Shown piece after piece: positions 24,486 to 32,883 of a DNA stretch of 64,000 bases. Under the pieces are notes generated by a model. The model was not told the origin of the DNA. It was given only the letters and a program-made list of their open reading frames with translations, and did no database searches. This DNA comes from an uncultured Bacteroidales bacterium. Lineage in GTDB: Bacteria; Bacteroidota; Bacteroidia; Bacteroidales; ML635J-15. The position numbers and the translations under genes are program-made. Position 1 is the first letter of the stretch. Each line of letters begins with the position of its first letter. The stretch lies in assembly GCA_905234755.1 (NCBI GenBank), contig CAJOIT010000005.1:122786-186785 (forward strand). The letters run 5' to 3'.

Positions 24486-25181
24486 ATGGACAACAAAATC
24501 AATGCACCGACATTCTCTGCAAAGACAAAAATGTCGGAAATAATAACCAGCAGTTCACTGCTCTCGATAATAGAAAGGCTTAACATAAAGCTGGGATTCG
24601 GCGAAGCCAGCATCAACGAAATATGCCGCAGGAACAACCTGTCGACCGAACTTTTCCTGAAGATTTGCAAGGTTTATGCAGTAGAATCTTTTGTCCCCGA
24701 CATCGAAAACCTGACAAGGGAAGATATTCCAGAAATCATCGGCTACCTGCAACGCACACACAAATACTGGACGGGAAGTTTCTTCCCGAACCTGCACTCA
24801 AACATACACACAATGCTTGATTCGTGTGACGGCACAAGCAAACGAATGCTCAACAAGTTCTACGACGATTACGACGAGGAAATCAAGAAGCACCTCGACT
24901 ACGAAGAAAACACCGTGTTCCCTTACATCTTGTCGCTAATCGACAGCGAGCAGAAGAATGCCAACAGCTACAGGATTAAGGACTTCGAGGAAAATCACAG
25001 CAATATCGAGGAAAAGCTCCAAGACTTGAAGAACATTGTGATAAAGTACTTGCCCGAAAGCGCATCGCAGCAATCGCGCATAAATGTTCTCAATGAAATC
25101 TTCAAAATCGAAGACGACCTGAACAAGCATTCCATAATTGAAAACAAGATTTTGATTCCATTGGTTTCCAAATTCGAATAA
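24486..25181 (+). CDS. Hemerythrin-like protein with ScdA-type N-terminus
   Basis: A 231-aa cytosolic protein. Residues about 15-62 resemble the DUF542/ScdA N-terminal helix bundle (MSEIITSSSLLSIIERLNIKLGFGEASINEICRRNNLSTELFL), although the usual NC(C) cysteines are absent. Residues 90-230 form a hemerythrin-type four-helix bundle with candidate di-iron ligands His92, His104, His136 and Glu140 in HLDYE, a later His in NHSNIEE, and HSIIE near the C-terminus. Relatives (YtfE/RIC/ScdA) repair Fe-S centres after NO or oxidative damage. Only 1 nt separates it from the LuxR-type regulator, so the pair is co-transcribed and may form a stress-responsive unit. Confidence 0.85.
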   Translation: MDNKINAPTFSAKTKMSEIITSSSLLSIIERLNIKLGFGEASINEICRRNNLSTELFLKICKVYAVESFVPDIENLTREDIPEIIGYLQRTHKYWTGSFFPNLHSNIHTMLDSCDGTSKRMLNKFYDDYDEEIKKHLDYEENTVFPYILSLIDSEQKNANSYRIKDFEENHSNIEEKLQDLKNIVIKYLPESASQQSRINVLNEIFKIEDDLNKHSIIENKILIPLVSKFE

Positions 25182-25182
25182 C

Positions 25183-25773
25183 ATGAGCACAAAACACAAG
25201 GTTACAATAATAGAACCATCGGAAATAGTTTCAGCAGGACTGAAACAGCTCGTCGAATACGGGGGGAACTTCCATGTCGTGAAAATATTCAAGTCAATAC
25301 AAGACTACTCTGAAAACCAGAATGGAAATCCCGACATAATACTGATAAACCCATCGGTGATGAACATAGGCGACACCAACGAACGAAACATTCTCACCAC
25401 AAAGGACAACGTCTCCATTGTTGCTATCTGCTATCTGGCTTACAACGAAGAAACTTTGCGCAACTATGATGGTTGCATCGGAATGTTCTGCACGCAGGAA
25501 CAAATAGAAAAGAAATTGCAGTCGGCACTGAAAACCTCATCGGACAAGGAACAGGACGACAACAGCAACGAACTCTCCGCCCGCGAGTGCGAAATACTGA
25601 CCGCAGTCGCCAAAGGCAAGACAAACAAGGAAATTGCCGATGAATTCAATCTGTCGATTCACACGGTAATTTCGCACCGCAAGAACATTTCGCACAAATT
25701 GGGAATCAACAGTATCGCCGGTCTGACAATATACGCCGTGATGAACAAACTGCTTGATGTAGAAGACTTTTAA
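25183..25773 (+). CDS. LuxR-type regulator with a degenerate receiver domain
   Basis: A 196-aa protein. The C-terminal HTH is a clear LuxR domain (LSARECEILTAVAKGKTNKEIADEFNLSIHTVISHRKNISHKLG). The N-terminal 120 residues have the receiver fold (VTIIEPSEIVSAGLKQLVEYGGNFHVV), but the acidic pair is E11-P12, the phosphoacceptor aspartate is replaced by Asn56 (PDIILINPSVM), and no obvious conserved lysine remains. It should therefore not be controlled by phosphotransfer. Its partner, the hemerythrin-like protein encoded 1 nt upstream, is a candidate signal source. This is inference. Confidence 0.88.
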   Translation: MSTKHKVTIIEPSEIVSAGLKQLVEYGGNFHVVKIFKSIQDYSENQNGNPDIILINPSVMNIGDTNERNILTTKDNVSIVAICYLAYNEETLRNYDGCIGMFCTQEQIEKKLQSALKTSSDKEQDDNSNELSARECEILTAVAKGKTNKEIADEFNLSIHTVISHRKNISHKLGINSIAGLTIYAVMNKLLDVEDF

Positions 25774-25782
25774 AACGCCCAA

Positions 25783-28254
25783 ATGAAACAGACGAACAAC
25801 CGCAAAATCACAATCTGGATAATCGTTGCAATATGTGCAGCAGGATTCCTGCTATACGGCGGTTCGTTACAAAACGGCTACAACCTCGATGATGACTATG
25901 TTTGCGAAAATCATGAACTTGTACAGCAAGGCATAAAAGGAATACCCGAAATTTTTGCATCACGCTACAACAACAGCGGAGGAGTGATGTTCGGCTACCG
26001 TCCTGTGACAATCGCAGTTTATGCAATCGAGTACCAGATTTTTGGAGAATCGCCAGCAGTCGGACATTTTTTCAACATCATTTACTATATCATTGTCTGC
26101 GTAATCCTGTTTTTTTTCTTGCGCAGCCTATTGAAAACCAAGTTCGCATCAACTATTCCTGTGCTACCGATAATCGCCACAGCCATATTTATGACTCACG
26201 CAATCCACACCGAAGTAGTTCTCAGCCTAAAGAACCGCGAAGAAATTCTCTGCCTAATTTTCTGCTTATCGTCTGCAATGCTTGCCTTGCGCTACTACGA
26301 CAAACGCAAAATCATCGACATAATTTTTGCAATAATCCTTCTCGGAATCGGCTTCCTGACAAAAGAATCGGCAATAGTTTTCCTTGCCATAACACCACTG
26401 ACAATCATATTCTTCCGAACCGACATAAAACTTCCGACATTTTCTGGCGCAAGCAAGAAGATCGCAACATATTTCAGACGAAACATTTTCCTTGCAACAT
26501 TCGGATGCTTGGTTTTGGCATTACTAACGACAAGAGTGATAATCAACTGGAAATTGGGGTATACTCCTGCATTTCTCAACGGCATATTGCTTAGGACATT
26601 GTTCTTAATATTCGTATTGTCATGCATAACAATTTGCATTATAAAGCACAAACGCACACCAAATCCATCTATTAAGCGCAACATAATATTATGGGTTCTG
26701 GCTGTTCTATTGATAGTAATATGGGAATATTGGGCATTAATCGTTGCAACAATCCTGCTACTTGCCTCTTTACCAGGAAACGATGAAATAGCAACGACAC
26801 CGAACTGGAAAATCAACAAATCGTGGCAAAAGATAAAAGTCATTCTTCCTTTTGCTCTGATACTGATAATCGCCACAGCAGCAATCGCCTTAGCGCACTA
26901 CCTTCCCGAATCGATGCTTCCGAAAAGCAATGCGGTGATGTCGAAATGGCAAAATCCGATTTTTACCGAAGAATCGACAGGCAACCGCTTCGCAATCGCA
27001 ATGTATAGCCTAATTTTCTACCTGAAACTACTGTTTGTCCCCTACCCTTTGCGCTACTACTACGGCTACCGTATCATTCCCGATGTCGGACTTGACAATC
27101 CCATAGTAATCTTGTCAATCGTTGTGTATATTGCACTTATAGTCATAGCGATATGGCTGTTCAACAGGCGCAACATCATATCTTACGGAATACTTTTCTA
27201 CCTGATTGGCATATTTCCGTTCTCAAACCTTTTCTTCCCGTTCACCGGAATTATTGGAGAACGAATGCTTTTCGGTCCGAGCATAGGCTTTGCCCTTGCA
27301 ATCGGCTACATTATCATTCTGATATTCAAGGCTAGCAACGAAACAAACAGGCAGAAGGCTATTGCCATATACGCACTCGTAGCAATGCTTGTCCTTCCAA
27401 GTGTCTTTGAGACTACACATCGCAATTCCGCGTGGAAAGACCGCGAGACACTTTTCTGGTACGACATGAAATACCTTGAAGAAAGTGCCAAGGCAAATGT
27501 CATTTATGCCAACCTACTGAGTAGAAAAGTGTATGACAATCCGAACAGAATTGGCACAGAAAAGTCTATGCGCGACATCAAGGATGCAGAGAAGATGTAC
27601 CGTCAGGCACTCGACATTGATTCTACCTACGCAAACGCATGGTACAACCTTGCATATCTACGTCAAATTATATATCAAGATTATGACAATTCGGAGATTA
27701 TGTTCGAAAAGGCTTTGAAATACGACAGCACACTAAACAACAGCTACTATTTCCTCGGAATGGCAAAATCAATGAAAGGCAAGCCCCGCGAAGCCATTGC
27801 AAACCTTGAAAAATACGAAGCGGCAACCATGTACGACAATAAATTTTACGACCTTACATATTTCTTCATTGGAAAATCGTACTTTGAACTTGGCGACAAC
27901 GAAAACGCACAAACATACTACAGCAAATGCATCGACAGCCTAAAGAGCGAGAATTTCCAGCATACAGTTTCCGAACTCAAACGGTTCATTGATACAACAA
28001 AGGATTATGCTCTTGGCATTCATCTAGGCAAACAGGAAGTGAGCCATTTCCCCGATGTCGACCTGCCATACGTTGACCTCGGCAACTACTACATGCTTTC
28101 GGGCGATACGATCAATGCCATCGAAAACTGGGAAATTGCCTACGACAAGTTCAAGGGCAACAAAAACATAGCTGCGACACTATACAATTATTTCAAAGAA
28201 AAAGGAAACAAGGAAAAAGCGGATTACTATCTGAATCAATACAACACAAAGTAA
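25783..28254 (+). CDS. TMTC-like polytopic membrane protein with C-terminal TPRs
   Basis: An 823-aa protein. The first 540 residues contain about a dozen membrane helices with a GT-C-type glycosyltransferase start (LQNGYNLDDDYVCENHELV; FGYRPVTIAVYAIEYQIFGESPAVGHFFNIIYYI), as in TMTC/PMT-like proteins. The lumen-facing DDD cluster is a candidate for the catalytic acid position. Residues about 580-823 are TPR repeats (AEKMYRQALDIDSTYANAWYNLAYLRQ; NSYYFLGMAKSMKGKPREAIANLEKY). The likely role is transfer of sugar to exported proteins, or a related envelope assembly step. It starts 9 nt after the LuxR gene. The link to that regulator is by position only. Confidence 0.85.
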   Translation: MKQTNNRKITIWIIVAICAAGFLLYGGSLQNGYNLDDDYVCENHELVQQGIKGIPEIFASRYNNSGGVMFGYRPVTIAVYAIEYQIFGESPAVGHFFNIIYYIIVCVILFFFLRSLLKTKFASTIPVLPIIATAIFMTHAIHTEVVLSLKNREEILCLIFCLSSAMLALRYYDKRKIIDIIFAIILLGIGFLTKESAIVFLAITPLTIIFFRTDIKLPTFSGASKKIATYFRRNIFLATFGCLVLALLTTRVIINWKLGYTPAFLNGILLRTLFLIFVLSCITICIIKHKRTPNPSIKRNIILWVLAVLLIVIWEYWALIVATILLLASLPGNDEIATTPNWKINKSWQKIKVILPFALILIIATAAIALAHYLPESMLPKSNAVMSKWQNPIFTEESTGNRFAIAMYSLIFYLKLLFVPYPLRYYYGYRIIPDVGLDNPIVILSIVVYIALIVIAIWLFNRRNIISYGILFYLIGIFPFSNLFFPFTGIIGERMLFGPSIGFALAIGYIIILIFKASNETNRQKAIAIYALVAMLVLPSVFETTHRNSAWKDRETLFWYDMKYLEESAKANVIYANLLSRKVYDNPNRIGTEKSMRDIKDAEKMYRQALDIDSTYANAWYNLAYLRQIIYQDYDNSEIMFEKALKYDSTLNNSYYFLGMAKSMKGKPREAIANLEKYEAATMYDNKFYDLTYFFIGKSYFELGDNENAQTYYSKCIDSLKSENFQHTVSELKRFIDTTKDYALGIHLGKQEVSHFPDVDLPYVDLGNYYMLSGDTINAIENWEIAYDKFKGNKNIAATLYNYFKEKGNKEKADYYLNQYNTK

Positions 28255-28264
28255 AACAAGCAAT

Positions 28265-29347
28265 ATGAACATAAACGAAATTCTCACAAAGCAATATCTT
28301 GAAAAAGACGACATTATACAACTTCTTTCAACCACTGGAGAGGAAATGCAGATGCTTTTCCGCAAGGCGCAGGAAGTAAAATTTTCGGTTCTTGACAATT
28401 ATATACACCTGCGTGGACTAATCGAATATAGCAACCGCTGCAAGAAATCGTGCCTGTATTGCGGTGTTAGAAGCAACAACCAAAACATAGAACGCTACAC
28501 ACTTTCGGAAGATGAAGTGATCGAATGTGCAAAACTATCGCACAAGCTTGGCTATGGTTCCGTTGCAATACAAAGTGGAGAACGAAGCGACAAGGAATTC
28601 ATTGAGACCATAACCCGCATCATAAAGCGCATAAAGGAAATAGATGGCGGTTCTCTTGGCATAACACTTTCGCTTGGTGAACAAACCGATGAAGTTTACC
28701 GCCAATGGTTCGAAGCGGGCGCACACCGCTACCTGCTTAGAATAGAATCGTCAAACGAGGATCTGTACTACAAGATTCATCCGCACGACGACCGCCACGA
28801 CTTTCACAAGCGACTTGCATGCATCGATTCGCTGATTTCAATCGGATACCAGACAGGAACCGGCGTAATGGTAGGATTGCCATTCCAAACTATCGACATA
28901 CTTGCCGATGATCTTATCTTCTTCAGGCAGAAAGATGTGGCTATGGTGGGCATGGGACCGTTCATCCCCCATCCCGACACTCCTCTGTACCAATATGCAG
29001 ACCAGATTCCAGCGGCAGTGGATAGAATGAACCTGACACTGAAAATGATTGCTACGCTTCGTCTGATGATGCCAGAAATAAATATGGTGGCTGCCACTGC
29101 AAACCAGACAATCGACCCGCTTGGTCGCGAAAAGGCGATAATGGCCGGCGCCAATGTCATAATGCCCAACCTAACCCCCAACGAATACCGCGAGGACTAC
29201 CTCATTTATCCCGACAAAGCATGCGTAAGCGACAAGCCCGACCAATGCTCATCGTGCCTCGATTTGCGGATGAAGTCGATAAATCATAAAATATTGTACA
29301 ACGCATGGGGCGATTCGGTAGCGTTTACGAAAAAAAGAGAACAATAA
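28265..29347 (+). CDS. hydE: [FeFe]-hydrogenase maturase HydE (radical SAM)
   Basis: A 360-aa radical SAM enzyme. The CxxxCxxC cluster is Cys59-Cys63-Cys66 (NRCKKSCLYCGVRS), followed by GYGSVAIQSGER and the HydE signature regions (GAHRYLLRIESSN, TGTGVMVGLPFQT, GMGPFIPHPDTP). C-terminal cysteines (CSSCLDL) fit the second cluster region. HydE with HydF and HydG builds the H-cluster of [FeFe] hydrogenase. Neither hydF, hydG nor hydA is in this window, so the maturation genes are dispersed or elsewhere. It lies 10 nt after the TPR gene and ends at the nested-repeat terminator. A PylB/BioB-like relative is less likely. Confidence 0.9.
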   Translation: MNINEILTKQYLEKDDIIQLLSTTGEEMQMLFRKAQEVKFSVLDNYIHLRGLIEYSNRCKKSCLYCGVRSNNQNIERYTLSEDEVIECAKLSHKLGYGSVAIQSGERSDKEFIETITRIIKRIKEIDGGSLGITLSLGEQTDEVYRQWFEAGAHRYLLRIESSNEDLYYKIHPHDDRHDFHKRLACIDSLISIGYQTGTGVMVGLPFQTIDILADDLIFFRQKDVAMVGMGPFIPHPDTPLYQYADQIPAAVDRMNLTLKMIATLRLMMPEINMVAATANQTIDPLGREKAIMAGANVIMPNLTPNEYREDYLIYPDKACVSDKPDQCSSCLDLRMKSINHKILYNAWGDSVAFTKKREQ

Positions 29348-29402
29348 CAAAAAAAGGAGGTCCAGATGCTGAAACAAGTTCAGCATGACTACCCCCTTTT
29401 TG
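29342..29402. repeat. Nested inverted repeat, copy 2, acting as a bidirectional terminator
   Basis: Outer arms (left AAAAAAAGGAGGT, right ACCCCCTTTTTT) pair with one mismatch. Inner arms TGCTGAA and TTCAGCA flank ACAAG. It is the same architecture as 19381-19427 but with different stem bases that still pair. It lies exactly between the convergent hydE and patB stops. Confidence 0.75.
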
Positions 29403-29407
29403 AAGCA

Positions 29408-30574
29408 TTAAGCAAACGCCGAAGCGATTCTTTCAAGAGCATCTTTCAATATTGAACGCGGACAACCGATGTTCATGCGGAAGAACCCTGCATAATCGTT
29501 GCCACCAAATGTAAGTCCGCTGTTAAGCGCAACTTTTGCCTTGTATATAAGCCTATCCTGCAATTCTTCGTGCGACAATCCAAGTCCATTGAAATCAAGC
29601 CAAAGCAAGTATGACGCCTCGGGCAAAACCGCCTTTACGGCTGGCATATTTTTCTTGAAGAACTCATCTGCAATAGCAATATTTTCAACAAGATAATCCT
29701 TTAGTTGTGCAAGCCATTCCTCGCCATGCCTAAATGCTGCTTCGGCACCAATATACGCGAAAATGTTTCCATTTGCAAACTCAGATGCCTCAAGGTACTC
29801 GAAATATGTATCACGGATGGACTTTTCTGGAATGTAAGCCACCGAACTCGACAAGCCTGCAATATTGAAAGTCTTGCTTGGCGCAATAAAAGTTATGCTG
29901 TTTGATTTTGCATCGTCCGAAACAGTTGTAAACGAAGTATGCTTGTAGTTCGGCAAGGTCAAATCGGCATGAATCTCATCGGAAATCACAAGGACACCAT
30001 TGCGCTTGCAAATTTCGGCAACTCGCTGCAAATCTGCCTTCGACCAGACTGTTCCGCCTGGATTGTGAGGATTTGAAAGTAACATCATCTTGCATCCTTT
30101 TGCCTTTTGTTCAAGGTCATCGAAATCAATCTCGAAACGACCATTTTCAAGTTTCAACTTATTGGTAACAAGTTTACGACCATTGTTTACTGGCAAATTT
30201 ACAAATGGCGGATATACCGGCGTATTGACCAGAATCTTGTCACCGAGCTTGGTGAACGCCTGAATGCAAAATGCTATTCCGACAACTATTCCCGGTATGT
30301 AATGCAGTTCGTTCCTTTTAGCATCCACAGAATAATGTCTAGACAACCAATCGATTACAGCACCAAAATACGATTCATCGCCAAAAGTATAACCAAGAAA
30401 TCCTTGGTCGCAACGCTTCCTGATTGCATCAAGTACACATTCGGGAGCCTTGAAATCCATATCAGCTACCCACATCGGCAAAAGGTCGTCCGTTCCGAAA
30501 AACGGTTTCATCAAATCGTGCTTCACACTTGCACTTCCCTTGCGCGGAAAAACCTCATCGAAGTTATATTTCAT
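29408..30574 (-). CDS. MalY/PatB-type PLP-dependent C-S lyase or aminotransferase
   Basis: A 388-aa fold-type I PLP enzyme. It starts MKYNFDEVFPRKGSASVKHD as in MalY/PatB, with PMWVADMDFKAPECV, NPHNPGGTVWSKADL, VISDEIHADL and the PLP-lysine region IAPSKTFNIAGL. The C-terminal arginine region is FFRMNIGCPR. The family cleaves cystathionine or cysteine (beta-lyase) and can transaminate. ATG 30574 is 7 nt after the lgt stop. The frame also opens at 30604, but that would overlap lgt. It is the last gene of the dapB-lepB-wbqC-lgt operon. Exact substrate unknown. Confidence 0.9.
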   Translation of the reverse strand: MKYNFDEVFPRKGSASVKHDLMKPFFGTDDLLPMWVADMDFKAPECVLDAIRKRCDQGFLGYTFGDESYFGAVIDWLSRHYSVDAKRNELHYIPGIVVGIAFCIQAFTKLGDKILVNTPVYPPFVNLPVNNGRKLVTNKLKLENGRFEIDFDDLEQKAKGCKMMLLSNPHNPGGTVWSKADLQRVAEICKRNGVLVISDEIHADLTLPNYKHTSFTTVSDDAKSNSITFIAPSKTFNIAGLSSSVAYIPEKSIRDTYFEYLEASEFANGNIFAYIGAEAAFRHGEEWLAQLKDYLVENIAIADEFFKKNMPAVKAVLPEASYLLWLDFNGLGLSHEELQDRLIYKAKVALNSGLTFGGNDYAGFFRMNIGCPRSILKDALERIASAFA

Positions 30575-30581
30575 TGCTTTT

Positions 30582-31403
30582 CTATTTTTTCGTTCTAAAT
30601 GCATATATCACCAACGCTATTCCTCCAATTACAGCAGGAATGCTTAATATCTGTCCCATATTCAACGCCATGCCCTGCTCAAACGATTCCTGATTCTGCT
30701 TCAGGAACTCGATAAAGAACCTTGCCGAGAATACCATTATCAAGAAAACGCCAAGCATAAGTCCGTGCATACGAGCATATTTCGGCTTACGATATAGCAT
30801 AATCAGCACTATTGACACAACAATGTAGCACAATGCCTCGTAAATCTGCGTAGGATGACATGGTAAAGTATCGCCATTGCGGACAAAAAGGAATCCCCAT
30901 GGCAAGTCGGTTGGATAACCGTAAATTTCAGAATTCATAAGGTTGCCAAAACGAATCAGCGCACCCACAAATCCTGTAGGAATCACTATCTTATCCATTA
31001 TTGCCCAGAAACCGTCCTGCTTCGACTTGAACTTGAATATAAAAACAGCCAATAGAACGCCAATAGCACCGCCGTGACTAGCAAGCCCTTGAAAACCTGT
31101 AAATCGGAACGGACTAAACGAAAATGGAAGTATCATTTCCATCCAATGTTCACGAGTGAGAAAATATGACGGCTCGTAAAAAACACAGTGCCCAATACGC
31201 GCTCCCAGAATCCCACCAAGCACAACAAAAACCGTAAGGCGGTCGAGTTCCTTCTGCGATATGTTTTCCTGCTTGTAGTAATGCTTTATTACAAAATACG
31301 CCAACACAAACCCAATTGCAAAAAAAGCACTATAGTATCGAAGCGAAAATCCACCCACGGTGAATATTTCGGGACTGACATTCCATGTGACAAAACTTAA
31401 CAT
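30582..31403 (-). CDS. lgt: Prolipoprotein diacylglyceryl transferase Lgt
   Basis: A 273-aa polytopic membrane enzyme that adds diacylglycerol to the lipobox cysteine of prolipoproteins. Seven TM segments are apparent, with HGGAIGVLLAVFIF after the first half and the signature RFGNLMNSEIYGYPTDLPWGF. The C-terminal R/E segment (ARFFIEFLKQNQESFE) is also present. The window encodes many lipoproteins that need it. It lies 10 nt after wbqC and 7 nt before the PatB-like gene, and has no separate promoter. Confidence 0.96.
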   Translation of the reverse strand: MLSFVTWNVSPEIFTVGGFSLRYYSAFFAIGFVLAYFVIKHYYKQENISQKELDRLTVFVVLGGILGARIGHCVFYEPSYFLTREHWMEMILPFSFSPFRFTGFQGLASHGGAIGVLLAVFIFKFKSKQDGFWAIMDKIVIPTGFVGALIRFGNLMNSEIYGYPTDLPWGFLFVRNGDTLPCHPTQIYEALCYIVVSIVLIMLYRKPKYARMHGLMLGVFLIMVFSARFFIEFLKQNQESFEQGMALNMGQILSIPAVIGGIALVIYAFRTKK

Positions 31404-31413
31404 CTGAAAAATT

Positions 31414-32043
31414 TTAGAAATTTAAATTCACACAACTCTCAAGACATTCCTTGCTTTCGGGTCCCACATTGAATATCAAATCGAGAATGCTTAAATTTGG
31501 AACAAAGTCGAACCTATCGGCAAAGACTTGTATGTAGGGCTTGGGGACAAATGCAGCATCAGGCTTATTCCGTGATGGTTTGGGACTTATGCTGTCGCGC
31601 ATATCGCAAAATCCATTTGGAACAGAAACATAGTCGGTTGTAAACAACCAGTCGGCCTCAATCTTTAGCATCGAAAATAGTGTTTCAAGGATTTTTGCAT
31701 TCAAATCGACAAGAAATGTTTCCTTTTGCTCAAAAAAACGCTCAATCTTGTAAAAATAGTAATCGTAGTAAGGTGAATTACGATATGCAGACTTCAATGC
31801 TGTATAATGGTTACGCTGCCACATTTCCGAATAATCGATGCGAATGTCTTTTGTTAGAGTGTGAAAGTTCTTCTGCACAGGCACCGACAATGGCAAAACT
31901 CCGTTTGCGCTCAAAATGTTGCAACGATTTCTGTATGTCTGCTTTGGATATGTCTCGTACTTCTCAACAACAACCTTTCCTGCAAGGAACTTGCTCATAT
32001 ACTGAACATTGGGGAAATATGCTGTAGAAAGTAGCGTGTCCAT
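31414..32043 (-). CDS. WbqC-family protein
   Basis: A 209-aa cytosolic protein with the WbqC opening LLSTAYFPNVQYMSKFLAG and the ETYPKQTYRNRCNILSANGVLPLSVPV segment, the family hallmark. WbqC proteins are found in O-antigen and surface-polysaccharide loci, with a proposed role in amino-sugar or acyl transfer that is not firmly shown. Here the gene lies inside an envelope-processing operon (dapB, signal peptidases, lgt). It starts 3 nt after the stop of the degenerate LepB gene. No catalytic residues can be assigned with confidence. Confidence 0.88.
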   Translation of the reverse strand: MDTLLSTAYFPNVQYMSKFLAGKVVVEKYETYPKQTYRNRCNILSANGVLPLSVPVQKNFHTLTKDIRIDYSEMWQRNHYTALKSAYRNSPYYDYYFYKIERFFEQKETFLVDLNAKILETLFSMLKIEADWLFTTDYVSVPNGFCDMRDSISPKPSRNKPDAAFVPKPYIQVFADRFDFVPNLSILDLIFNVGPESKECLESCVNLNF

Positions 32044-32046
32044 AGA

Positions 32047-32883
32047 CTACCAAACCTTTCCTATAATATATTCCTGTGGAATTGGTCCATAGGTACGAGA
32101 ATCGCGTTTATCGGTACGGTCATCGTTGAGGATAAAACAATAGTTTTTCTTGGCGATGTACTCGTTGGTTTCCTGCTGGTTTACACGCACATGATAGGTA
32201 TCGGACTGAAAGTCGTTGCCTTCGAAAAGGCTTATTATATTTTTATAAATGGGAGCAAGCCTAGGCGATAGATTCAAGGTATCGCCAGCAACTGGCAAGT
32301 ATATCGGTCCGAAATTATCCTTGTTCCATGCCAGAAATGCACTCGATGGAAAAACATCGACATCCTTCCAGTCGTCACGGTCAATAATCTTACGGCAAGC
32401 CGAAAAGGACTTTTCTGCATTTTGTATTTTCTCGAACTCTGCTTCAGTGCAGACAAATTCGCAGGCCTTGCCATCGTTGAGCAAATCGCCAATTCTCACA
32501 TCGTATTTCGACAGGATAGCATTGAAATCAACCTTTGCCGAATCAACTGATGCTCGGAAACAATGATATGTATCATATTCTTCTGCAACCTGCTTATTGT
32601 TGCGATAAAGTTCGCCGTCATCAATCATTATTATGTCACCAGCAACGCCAACAACCCGCGACACATACACATCGCGTGATGACAATTTTGTGTCATATTC
32701 CAAGGGATACCTGTACGCAACAACATCGCCGACATCAAAAGAACTTGTCTTGCGAACAAATACATGGTTTTCGCTGCCATCAGATGCCTTTACGCTGTAG
32801 AATCCAAACATCATATAAAATGCCACTCCTCCACCAATAATGGCAAGCAGCAACACTACGACAAATATCCTTTTAGTCTTCAT
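32047..32883 (-). CDS. S26-type signal peptidase paralogue lacking the catalytic lysine
   Basis: A 278-aa protein with one N-terminal TM helix. Box C (GDVVAYRYP), box D ([15 protein letters not shown]) and box E ([26 protein letters not shown]) of type I signal peptidases are recognisable. Aligning it with the adjacent LepB, the serine nucleophile position is Ser30 (FYSVKAS), but the general-base lysine in YIKR is replaced by Ser75 (YVSR), and GDNR is NDDR. It is therefore probably catalytically dead or altered. The start ATG 32883 overlaps the lepB stop by 11 nt, and the two are presumably made in fixed ratio. A regulatory or structural partner role is inference. Confidence 0.85.
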   Translation of the reverse strand: MKTKRIFVVVLLLAIIGGGVAFYMMFGFYSVKASDGSENHVFVRKTSSFDVGDVVAYRYPLEYDTKLSSRDVYVSRVVGVAGDIIMIDDGELYRNNKQVAEEYDTYHCFRASVDSAKVDFNAILSKYDVRIGDLLNDGKACEFVCTEAEFEKIQNAEKSFSACRKIIDRDDWKDVDVFPSSAFLAWNKDNFGPIYLPVAGDTLNLSPRLAPIYKNIISLFEGNDFQSDTYHVRVNQQETNEYIAKKNYCFILNDDRTDKRDSRTYGPIPQEYIIGKVW

